NCBI GenBank assembly: GCA_000750105.3
Contig: JPHH03000004.1
Span: 682,001 to 746,000 of the forward strand
DNA from: Tolypocladium sp. Sup5 PDA-1
Lineage: Eukaryota; Ascomycota; Sordariomycetes; Hypocreales; Ophiocordycipitaceae
Length of the DNA stretch: 64,000 nt
Reading direction: 5' to 3'
The position numbers and the translations under genes are program-made. Positions within the stretch are counted from its first letter, which is position 1. Each line of letters opens with the position of its first letter. Of this stretch, positions 11,801 to 21,532 are shown one piece after another. The notes beneath the pieces were generated by a model. It did not search any database. It was not told the origin of the DNA and worked only from the letters and a program-made list of their open reading frames with translations.

Positions 11801-12612
11801 ACGGCCGTCGCTAGTCCCATGCCAAATAGCATCGCTAGAAGCTGCTCTTTGACGAAGGCCTCCGCCGCCGTAGTCGTGGCTATCGTGGGCCCGAAGGTTG
11901 TGCTATTATTGATCAAGATAGTATAGATGATCACAGGCAGGTTGAAGCTAGGCAGCTTCGCCTGCACGAGGTTTACTAGCCAGACATTGGCGAACAGCCA
12001 TACTGCGCAGACGGCCGACTGGGACGAATTATACGGTGGTGGGCCTGTCGTGGTACCCTGGGATGTGGGAGGTGAGGTATGAATGCGTGCTTGGACGGAG
12101 GACCAGAGGGCGAGGAGGGAGATGGCCGAGCCAAGGCAGATGCTAAGGAGGAAAGATGAGGTTCTGGATAAACTTGTCGCGCGGCAGGATCGCGACGGCA
12201 AGGACGGATATTACCGGGATTAGATAGCCCTCCGTCGTGAAGTAAGTAGATATCGGTGTCGATTGGTATATCGATATGCCGATTATAGGAGGGATGGAGC
12301 CTCTGCGGAAAGCAAGAAGACCTTATTATAGGAAGTCCCGGAAGAAGCAAAAGAAGGTGGATTGAGGTCTGACTTGAACATCAGGATTAGGGTGGGAGCA
12401 TCTAGCCCGACCTTGTCCATGAAGCGCTTCAATGTGGTGGGTTTCGGTTTCGGACTTTCGTCCGCATTGTCACCGGCAGCGGCGGGTCCCTCCTTCTCCG
12501 GAGACTGGCTCGGGGGTCTATTTTGCTGCTTTTCTGGGCTCGCCATCGGTTGGGATATTTGCATGTTCGTAGTGGGAGATGACGATTCCAATGGAAGGAG
12601 CGAGGTTGGCAT
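8852..12612 (-). pseudogene. Aromatic-acid-exporter-like (ArAE_2/FUSC-type) membrane protein, RIP-scarred
   Basis: Minus-strand frames joined across introns give a large multi-spanning protein. It has an N-terminal Pro/Ser-rich tail (MASPEKQQNRPP), then LDAPTLILMFK and a first hydrophobic block with QAKLPSFNLPVI. A cytosolic region with YGDMAFAKRDVAWGKLD follows, then IWQYIGNGLRKIS, a second hydrophobic block with WYIVDQKTP- and FPRFVPAIMIAI-like segments, and a long C-terminal cytosolic part. This order matches fungal ArAE_2 (formerly DUF2421) proteins with an FUSC-like core, putative exporters of the ER or plasma membrane. The frame is interrupted by TAG at 9718, 10245, 10290, 10458, 10707, 10725 and 10872 and by TGA at 10728. 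Several fall where the family has Trp or Gln (TGG or CAG to TAG), the expected product of RIP. Introns still look normal, for example 10024-10085. The gene is dead but recently so. Confidence 0.8.
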
Positions 12613-12669
12613 AGACGCCCGAGCAGGTTTATAAACGGTGATTTAGCTTTGGCTAGATGCTGTCATTCC

Positions 12670-13741
12670 AAAAGGAGGACTTGGTAGTCGTCGGTGGCCG
12701 GCAAGCCGGGTTGCCGACATTGGCGTCGGTGGCTTGACCCTGGGAGGCGGCATTTCGTTTTTCAGCAACCTGTACGGATGGGCATTGGACAACGTTGCAA
12801 GTTACGAGGTCGTCACCGCCTCGGGCGATATTGTTCATGCTAGCTCTGACAACCATGCCGACCCATACTGGGCTCTCCGAGACGGTGGCAACAATTTTGG
12901 ACTCGTCACCGAGCTCGAGCTGTTCTCGTATCCGTTTAAAGGAGGCGAGATGTGGGGAGGAACTCTCATTCACCCTGGTGCTCAAAGTAGAAGTCTGTTC
13001 CAGGATTTAGTCGTCTACGGCAACCACGGTGCAGAGCAGGACCCCAAGTCTGCGCTTATTGTGAGCGTGTACTACGACCAACAGCACGACGACCACTTGT
13101 GCGTGACGCAAGTCGAGTATGCAGAGCATCTGAACAACAATACGCACCCTGCTGTCTTTGACGCCTTCTTCGCCGAGCCCAATCGCCTCCAGGACACGGT
13201 GAAGTCGTGGACTCTGCCTGAGATCGCGCTAGACTTTAACAACTCCAACCCCAGCGGCCTGCGCGAGAGCTACTGGGTTGCAACCGTTGAGTTGGACACG
13301 GAACTGCTGACCGAGCTTCTGGCTGACTGGGTCGATACTATTAGTCCGATCAGGAAGACGGTCAAGGGTTACGTACCTGTATACTCGCTAGAGCTCATTA
13401 CTATACCCATGCTTACGCCGATGGCCGACCGCGGCGGCAATGCGCTGGGCCTGAACGCCGAAAAGCCACTCGTCATGATCAACCCCAGTGCCATGTGGGC
13501 AAACGCCCAGGACGACAATGTTGTCATTGATGCGTATGTTGCGTGGCTCGAGAAGGCCAAGACGAAGGCAAAGGAGCGTGGGCTCTGGAATGATTTTGTC
13601 TACATGAATTACGCGAGTGTCAAGCAGGATCCGATTCAGAGTTACGCAAAGGCCAGTGTTGCGAGGCTGAATAGCGTCGCAAAGAAGTATGATCCTGAAA
13701 GCATCTTCCAAAAGCTGCAGCCTGGATACTTTAAGCTCTAA
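12670..13741 (+). pseudogene. FAD-linked oxidase (berberine-bridge type), 5'-truncated
   Basis: From 12734 the frame is open for 335 codons. It shows LTLGGGISFFSNLYGWALDN, VTASGDIVHAS, PYWALRDGGNNFGLVTELEL, a long substrate domain and a terminal block ending SIFQKLQPGYFKL, which is a normal C terminus. Just upstream the FAD-binding segment LVVVGGR is still readable but is thrown out of frame by 8 extra bases (CAAGCCGG) near 12704. Everything N-terminal to this, including the flavin-attachment region, is absent. The product cannot bind FAD normally. It belongs to a different subfamily from the remnant at 2050-3163, so the two are not halves of one gene. It is read divergently from the RIP-scarred exporter, whose start lies only about 60 bp away. 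Confidence 0.8.
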
Positions 13742-14334
13742 GGGGTAATTGATATTTGTATTAGTAGATCTCTTTAGCCACTGTTTAGACTATGCAAACC
13801 AGTTTCGAAGTGATTGACGGGCAGTGCGACTTGAAATGAAGCCCATCCTAACCCCAACTGCGGGATGTGAAGGTGTCCTGCTGCCCGCGTTTAATGTGAC
13901 CCTGAAGGTTGTACTGGAGTACAGTTGATGCTGTAAACCCCCGCCCGAGTCATGGCATGACGAGGCCGAGAGGCTCGGTACTTGGGCTGTCGAGTACGAC
14001 GATATTCTGAGGGATATACCCGCGACGGAGTGCAAGCGCAAGGAACTTCGCGCCTCTCCCTATAAGGCCCCAGCATTGGAAGGACTTCAAGAGATCGCCA
14101 ATTCGGACCCGCTCCCGCTGCCAGCAAGCGGACCCTGGTGTTGGACAGCCAGAGGAAGACGACGAGCCTCCTTCCCCTACCCCTAATCCATCTCGCACTG
14201 GCCGGAAAGCAGTTCCGTTAAGGGGAACGGGCTCGGGTGGTGGTGCGAAATAAGAACGACAGGGAGGCAAGCAGCAGCAGTGGGGCCCTAAGAAATATAA
14301 GCTTTTCTATATATAGCTTTAGTTAATAAAAGAC
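13742..14334. other. Spacer without recognisable gene
   Basis: 3' flank of the FAD oxidase remnant. Only overlapping short frames without family resemblance are present. Confidence 0.5.
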
Positions 14335-14442
14335 TAATTAGTCACCTTGGTTTAGTCTTTAGTCTTTAGTCTTAGTCTTAGTCAAGGCTCTGACTAGACT
14401 AAGGATTTTTAGTCTTAGTGACTAAGACCAAAGTGAATAATT
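14335..14442. repeat. Short foldback (MITE-like) element
   Basis: The left arm reads AATTAGTCACCTTGGTTTAG. The right arm, read as its complement, starts AATTATTCACTTTGGTCTTA, giving imperfect inverted repeats of roughly 20 bp. The interior is built of TTTAGTC and TTAGTC units on both strands, so the whole 108 bp can fold on itself. No target duplication could be defined. It lies about 260 bp upstream of the RPA190 pseudogene. Confidence 0.6.
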
Positions 14443-14703
14443 CACAACCCTGGGTAACAGCAAGTGATGGAAGAGCTGAGGCTTCCATGTTTGGCGGACC
14501 GCGAGACAGTCCGAGCAACCCTGGCAACGGGGACTGGTTGGCACTGTGCGGGGCTTACGATTCGGCAGCTATCGGTATCAGCGATAAGGGATCTACAGTG
14601 AAATTCTGCCGCGCCGCGGCGTCAGCACCTCAACCATATTGCCATCGACGACTCTTGCGGAACTCGGGACGTCAACGGACAGACATCTCTGACCTACCTC
14701 GAG

Positions 14704-17700
14704 ATGAATATCGCACAGCCGGTGTCTTCCGAGGTCGAGTCTGTTGAGTTCACATTTCTGTCGCCCGAGGAGATCCTGGCGGTTTCCGTCAAGCGCATCG
14801 AAAATGAGAGCACCTTCGACAGCTTGCTCAACCCCGTCGACGGAGGTCTCTATGACCTCGCCCTCGGATCGTGGGGGGATGAACCGTGAGACATTTCTCT
14901 CCTCCATATTCCAGTCCGGCCTTTGCTGACCGTGTTCCTAAGATGCGCGACTTGCAAGCTGAACCAGTCGAGCTGCCCGGGACATCCAGGCCACATCCAA
15001 CTCCCAGCGCCCGTGTACCACCCAGTCTTCATGGACCAAGCATACCATTTACTCCGAGCGACTTGCTTGTATTGTAAAGGCTTTCGACTATCCGCAAAAG
15101 ACATCCACAAGTACATGTGCCAACTCCGACTCCTCCAGCGCGGCCTTGTACGCGAAGCACACACCGTCGAAGTTCTCGGCGAGACGGACTGGGCTGACGA
15201 GGACGAGAGTGAGGCGGACGAAGAAAATTCGATCGACAATGTCACGAGGAAACGGGAAAAGTACGTCCGAGACTGTCTCCGAGGCATCAACCTTCGACGA
15301 GGAGATGCCAAACACGAAGGCGTGGCCCAGGCTCGCCGAGAAGTCATCAAGCATTTTCTCGCAGAGATAACCAAGAGACGGCCATGCTCTACCTGCGCAG
15401 GAATCTCGCCTTCCTACCGGAAAGATCGATTTGTCAAGATCTTCGAGAAGTCGCTCTCACCAAAGGAGCAAGCAAAAATGGCTCAGAGGAACCTTGTGCG
15501 ACAAGATGCAATGTCTCGTCAATACGATGACCAATCGAAGAAACACATTGGCGTTGAACCTCCCTCCGAATCCGAAGAAGCAGCCATTGAGTCATCGGAC
15601 GATCAAGGAGAAGAAGTTGATGTGGGCGTCGCTGCATCCCATCGATACATCAGCCCCATGGAGGTGCGGGCTCGTCTGAACGATTTGTTCCAAAAGGAGC
15701 AGGATGTTGTGTCCCTTTTGTACAGCATGAAACCGCGCACGCGAAGCTCCCCGGGAATCACCCCAGACATGTTCTTCATCACGACCATTCTGGTACCGCC
15801 GAATCGCTATCGACCCGAAGCTCGCATGGGAGACTCCCAAGTGGCCGAAGCAGAGCAGAACGCACTGTACAAGGGCATTCTACGAAGCTGTGCCAGGATA
15901 TCCCATGTGCATGCCACCCTGGGCAGCAATGAGCACTCCGACATTACGCAGCTGCACCAAGCATGGGCGGAGCTGCAAGAAGGAGTCAATGCGCTCATCG
16001 ACAAAAACAAGAACCCTATACAAGGCGCAGCCGCGAGCCGCAACGAGGATGGCATCAAACAGAAGCTGGAGAAGAAGGAGGGTCTGTTTCGAAAGAACAT
16101 GATGGGCAAGCGAGTGAATTACGCGGCCCGGAGCGTTATTTCGCCTGATCCCAATATCGAGACAAACGAGATCGGCGTCCCGCCAGTCTTTGCTAGGAAA
16201 CTCACATTCCCAGAGCCGGTAACAAGTTATAATTTCAGGGATATGCAGCAGGCTGTTATCAATGGCGCCAATACATGGCCAGGTGCCAATGCCATTGAGA
16301 ACGAGGATGGGCGAATGCAGATGCTCAAAAACAAGTCTGTTGATGAGCGTATGTCGCTGGCGAACCAGCTGCTCGCCCCAACAAATGCCAATACACCAAA
16401 AACGAAGAACAAGAAAGTGTATCGCCACATGACAAATGGCGACGTGGTGTTGATGAATCGCCAGCCTACGCTACACAAGCCCTCCATCATGGGACATCGA
16501 GTTCGGGTTCTGCTAGGCGAAAAGACGATCCGTATGCATTACGCAAATCGCAACACGTATAATGCGACTTCGACGGCGACGAAATGAACATGCATTTCCC
16601 ACAAAATGAGGTTGCCCGAGCGGAAGCATTGCAAATTGCGGATACCGACCATCAATATCTATCCAACACGCAAGGAAAGCCACTTCGAGGCCTGATCCAG
16701 GATCACATCTCAGTATCCATCGCCTTGTGTAGCCGCGACAGGTTTTTCAGCCGTGGCGACTATCATTCATTGGTTTACAGCGCGATTCGACCAGAAAGCG
16801 GCCACGGTTTTGGATAGAGGATCCGGTTGGTCACACCAGCTATCATCAAGCCTATGCCAAGATGGACTGGAAAACAGGTCATCACGACGATTCTTCAAAA
16901 CATGCAGCCGCCAAATTGCGGCCCTCTGACTCTACGGGGAGAGTCGCAGATCAAAGCCGAATAGTGGGGCCGGAAATCCGAAGAAGGGACGGTGCTGATC
17001 CAAGAGGGCGAGTTTGTGACTGGCATCCTCGACAAGTCCCAAATTGGCCAAAGCTCGGGCGGCTTGATTCATGCCGTCCATGAAACCCACGGGCCAGCCA
17101 TCGCTGGTAAGCTCCTGACTGCTCTTGGCCGGCTTTTGACCCGCTATCTCAATATGCGGGCCTTCTCTTGCAGCATGGACGACTTGCGACTTACTGCCGA
17201 GGGCGAAAAGTCCCGGCAGAAAGAGCTATAAGCCATTAATCGGGTCGGTCTCGAGGTTGCTTCAAATTACGTCTCGCTCGAAAAGGTTTCTAGCCCGAAC
17301 GACTCGGTACTTTTGGAGCGTCTGGAAGAGGTCATCCGCGAGGATAAGAAACTGGAAGGCCTGGATCTCTTGATGAACCAGGGTACCAGAGAAATCACAG
17401 ACTCAATCCAGAAAGCCTGCATTCCCAACGGTCTAGCAAAGCCGTTCCCGAGGAACCAGATGCAGGTGATGACAATATCTGGTGCAAAGGGAACCAAGGT
17501 CAACGCGTCGCTGATCTCATGCAACCTTGGGCAGCAAGTGTTAGAGGGTAGGCGGGTGCCCATCATGGTCAGCGGTAAATCGCTACCCTGCTTTCAACCC
17601 TTCGAGACCAATATTACGGCCAATGGATATATTGGTAGCCGATTCCTTACGGGCATCCGTCCGCAGGAGTACTTCTTCCATCACATGGCGGGACGGGAAG

Positions 17701-19706
17701 GTCTCATTGACACAGCTGTCAAGACATCGCGCTCTGGTTATATCAAAGGTCTAGAGGGTCTCATGGTTGGGTACGACACCACTGTTCGTGATTCAGACGG
17801 CTCCATCATCCAATTCCTATACGGGGAGGATGGTTTGGATGTCACGAAGCAAACATACCTCAAAGAATTCGGGTTTATCCTACGGAATTTGACGTCCGAA
17901 GCGGCCCAGCTACGATACGACCCCCAGGTGGTCAAGCGTCTCGCCGCCAACCGAGATTCGTTTACAAAGTACATGAAGAGCGCTTTGAAGCACTCCAAGG
18001 CTGGCGATGCAAAGGGGAGAGATCCGCTGATGAGCGCATTCAACCCCGCGACAAATGCGTTTGTGTTGTCTGAAGCCTTCTACGACGCCATGTCAACGTA
18101 TCTCAAGGAGAATGCGGAAGGGCTTATTCGCGAGAAGAGTGACACGGGCGCGCCAGACTCGTCTCGCAGACTGAACCGGAAGAACGCCGAACTTTTGTTT
18201 GCGATGAAGTACTTGCAGTCGTTGGTAGAGCCTGGCGAGCCAGTTGGCATCGTCGCAGGCCAATCCGTCGGCGAGCCGTCAACACAGATGACCCTCAATA
18301 CGTTCCACTTGGCTGGACACGCGGCCAAGAACGTCACAGCAGGTATTCCACGTCTGAGAGAGATTTTAATGACGGCTTCCAAGGACATTTCTACGCCTGC
18401 CATGTCCCTCCACCCTCACAAGAAGCTTTCGGCAGACGAGGTCGAAACATTTGCCAAGTCAATCAGCGCCCTCCCTCTATCGTACGTCTTGGACAGCGTC
18501 GCTGTGGAAGAGAAGGTTGGCCGTGGCAAGAGGTATGGTCTGGCCAAGGTCTATATGATTAGACTGAAGTTTTTCCCCTCGCCGGAATACTTTGAAGCCT
18601 ACCATGTCAGCACTTCTGAGGTGTTGGATGCCGTGGAGAAGAAGCTGCTACGCCAGATTGTTTCGCTCTCGAAAGCCGAGGTGAAGAAGCGAACGATGCA
18701 GGCGACGGCAGCCACACCCGACATTGGAGTCACGGTCGGGGTTGTGGAGGTGGCTGCTCCTGATAGACGACCGGAATATGGTGGTGATGATGACGACGAC
18801 GCGGGCGACGATGATCATACCACTGTCAAGCAACGAGCTAACCGCCTCGAGGCCGTGTCATACGGACCGAATGACGACGCAGACGACGAAATTCAGCGGG
18901 CAATGGACGAGGGTGACGCGCTGGAAGCAGAGGGCGTGGACCGCCGCCCACAGGCGATCGGTGCGACAAACCAGGAGAGTGACGAGGAGAAGGCGGACCG
19001 CGAAGGACGACAGTCGGCCAAGCCCCGAGCGGAGCGTGTCCTCGAAGCGTTCCCAGAGGTCACTGGATTCGAGTGCAACGAAAACACTGGAGACTGGTGC
19101 AATGTGACGCTCGAGTTTGATGCGTCCGTGCCCAAATTTCTCATGCTCGACATTGTCCAAAGAGCCATCAAGGGAACCCTGGTCAGGGAACTTCGCGGCA
19201 TTGGCGCTTGCAAAGTGATGCAGGAACGCGCAGGGGAAAAGGAACTCGTCGTTCATGCCACGGGCGTCAACCTCAAGGCAGTCCAACAGTTCGACGACCT
19301 CATTGACCCGGACCGCATCCAGACCAATGACATCGCGGCCGTATTGTCCATGTACGGCGTTGAGGCGTGCCGAGCCAACATCGTTAGAGAGCTTGGGGGA
19401 GTATTCGGATCCCACGGTATCAATGTCGACAACCGCCACTTGAACCTCATCGGAGATCATATGACAAGGAATGGTGACTTTACGGCCTTTAGTCGCATGG
19501 GTCTGCGGGGCAATGTCAGCCCGTTCACCAAGATGAGCTTTGAGACAACCCTGGCCTTCCTGAAGGATGCAGTGCTTGACGGAGATTGGGACGAGCTGGC
19601 AACGCCGAGCGGCCGTCTGGTGATGGGCCGGCTCGGGAAGCTCGGCACTGGCTGTTTTGATGTTTTGACGAACTTGCCGACGCATCACGTTGATGGATTG
19701 GCATGA
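14704..19706 (+). pseudogene. RPA190: Largest subunit of RNA polymerase I (RPA190), disabled copy
   Basis: The locus has the full layout of the A190 subunit, which forms one half of the Pol I active centre that makes rRNA in the nucleolus. Exon 1 (14704-14885) and a 57-nt intron (14886-14942) lead into a zinc ribbon CATCKLNQSSCPGHPGHI. The clamp, FRKNMMGKRVNYAARSVISP, and RQPTLHKPSIMGHRVRVL follow. One base is lost near 16565, exactly in the catalytic NADFDGD motif. In the new frame there are stops at 16815 (TAG), 16962 (TAG) and 17229 (TAA). About five residues normally found after SRSGY are missing near 17740. From 17313 to the TGA at 19704-19706 the frame is open and well conserved, with the funnel, an acidic loop and the jaw. 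An active Pol I is essential, so a working copy must exist elsewhere, unless several independent sequence errors are present. Confidence 0.85.
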
Positions 19707-19957
19707 AGCGCCGGCTGCAGCATCATCGGGGGGCCTCTGGGAAAACATGGAAGTGGCTCTTTTGTCGTATTAATGTATAGCTATGAAAACAATCCACTGC
19801 ATCTGCATGAAGATGATAGGAAAACCAGTGGCAAAAAAAAAACCATCATCGTGGATCCCCCATGATTCATTTCAAGTCAGTAGAAGAGACCTGGACTACC
19901 TTTCGGATGAAATCATCACTGCTTCTCCATCAGTACTTGTGTCTCTGGAGAACATTG
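19707..19957. other. Spacer without recognisable gene
   Basis: 3' flank of the RPA190 pseudogene. It contains an A-rich run near 19832-19843 but no supportable gene. Confidence 0.5.
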
Positions 19958-20428
19958 CTAGGTAAAAAGTGACTTACATACATGATCTGTTTGGCAAGGA
20001 CTACATTTCCCAGGAGAGAACAACGTGTCCACCTCCACAGTGCCCTTGCACTTTCCCTTCGATTTGTCCGAACATTCCTCGGTTTTGATTAGGGTCCTGC
20101 ACCCACAGGCGCCGAAATGATACACTGTTCGGCTGTGTGGCTTTAACACCCGCATTCTATCACACAATCAACGCACCCCAGTCTGTCGTCTATTGACCGC
20201 GCTGGAGGACCTGAACTCTGCCGCTACAGCAAAATGGCCATAGGTGGCAATGGAGGTTGTAATTATGACACGTAGTACCGCCAAGCCGATTTTCGCAACG
20301 AGTTTCGCAGCCGGCGGCAGCATCCAGTAACAAGAGGTAATTCGCTGAAGATGTGGTGATCTCCTGCTGATGAATTCTGGTGCGTTGGTGAGACGGGAAC
20401 GTCCCGCCCCGTGCGAGCCGCTCTCCAC
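19958..20428 (-). CDS. Possible small cysteine-rich protein gene spanning repeat copy B
   Basis: Reading the minus strand, repeat copy B offers a frame with CETRCENRLG, TTCHNYNLHCH and WPFCCSG. After an intron-like gap (GTCCTC...GATAG) an ATG at 20155 opens FGACGCRTLIKTEECSDKSK, then CKGT and CSPCQTDHVCK, ending at a TAG near 19958. The two cysteine-rich pieces together could form one secreted protein, but no signal peptide or unbroken model could be built. The second piece exists only beside copy B. Copy A at 6029 lacks it. Treat as a candidate or a decayed gene. Confidence 0.25.
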
Positions 20429-20530
20429 AATAGCGTCCTAAGCGCCACCGGCTCTGGATTGAGCGGGCGCGGACTTCACGGCGGCAATCCGATTGGCCCA
20501 GATTTCTACGTCCCTTGCGATCCGTCCACT
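20124..20530 (+). repeat. Dispersed repeat, copy B
   Basis: This 407-bp direct copy of 6029-6499 shares both outer ends with copy A. Its right boundary at 20530/20531 falls exactly where homology to the FAD monooxygenase stops on the minus strand, so the repeat, or the rearrangement that brought it, removed the monooxygenase 3' end. No terminal inverted repeats are visible. Confidence 0.9.
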
Positions 20531-21532
20531 TATGACTGACTTTGAGAAGTTTCGGGTTAAAGTCCGAGAACTTTTTGAGGACGTCCGAAATATCAACGCT
20601 CGCTTGCCAATCTAGGATAGATCAGTACACGACTATCACTAATTATTACTGAAATACTCACCTTTCTTTTCCGACTTCATAACTTCATCGTAAAATATGC
20701 CGGCAAAGTTGTGAACCGTGTTACTGCTTGTGTTAATAGGGGTACTGAAAGATAGCTGAGTGATGGGGGCATGCTTACTCTCTGCATGGATACACGACAA
20801 TCCTTCGTTTCGTATCATTGTGAGGGAAGATACAGGCCCAACCATCCCGGCCCTCGTTCCAATATCTCGTCTCTGGATCTGCTTCCAGTACAGACGCCGG
20901 AATAAGGAAGCGATAGCAGTAGTTGTAATGAACTGGCGACACGGGCTGGTTCCTGTGGCCAAGGATGGTCTCGCAGGCTACCGAGTGGACGCCGTCGGCG
21001 CCGACGACGACATCACCAACAATTTCTTGGCCGCCTTGAAGGATAATAGAAGGTTTCTCTGGGTTCTGTTACAGGCCATGTAAATAAGCATAGCGGTCTC
21101 GAATCGCCATCGAGGGAACACTCACGTATCCGACCACGTTGGCCCCGAGATGAATCGTCACTGGCGTGCCAGGCCCATCCTCGCGGGTGGCCATCCACTT
21201 GAGCGCGTTGTGCAAGTCTACACGGTGAGCATAGCATAGCTCGGCGCCCGCCACGGAGGTAGCCGTCTTGTCGGCGGATATGAGCTGCGAGACCTCCAGG
21301 TTAGGGGGTCGTTGAAGGTCATGAGGCGGGACTTGACGAAGCGCCAGTGCACGGGGTCGAGGCCCCATGGAATCAGGAAGCGAGTCGCGTTTGGGGGCAC
21401 GTTGATGGCGGCGCCAATTTCGTTGTTCATGGCGGAGCGCTCGTAGACGTGGACGCAGTGGCCGGCCCTCCGGAGGGAGATGGCGGCCGACAGCCCCGCA
21501 ATGCCGGCGCCGGCGATGGTGACGTTGAGCAT
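20531..21532 (-). pseudogene. FAD-dependent monooxygenase (salicylate-hydroxylase-like), broken
   Basis: It starts at an ATG (21530-21532) with a textbook FAD-binding GxGxxG loop (VTIAGAGIAGLSAAISLRRA), followed by YERSAMNNEIGAAINVPPNA. A one-base frameshift near 21310 follows the LMTFNDPL segment, and the frame resumes as NLEVSQLISADK through RVDLHNALKWMA. After an intron (GTGAGT...TAACAG, about 21062-21126) comes the second signature GDVVVGADGVHSVA and then HNDTKRRIVVYPCRE. The last readable exon (WQASVDISDVLKKFSDFNPK) runs directly into repeat copy B at 20530, so the C-terminal third is missing. The family hydroxylates aromatic or polyketide substrates with NAD(P)H and oxygen. A frameshift plus truncation make it non-functional. 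Confidence 0.8.

Noticed and set aside
2050..13741. Idea that the two FAD-oxidase remnants are halves of one gene split by an insertion
   Set aside because: Their overlapping middle segments belong to different subfamilies (SGGGGGSYGVV versus RDGGNNFGLV), so they are separate genes.
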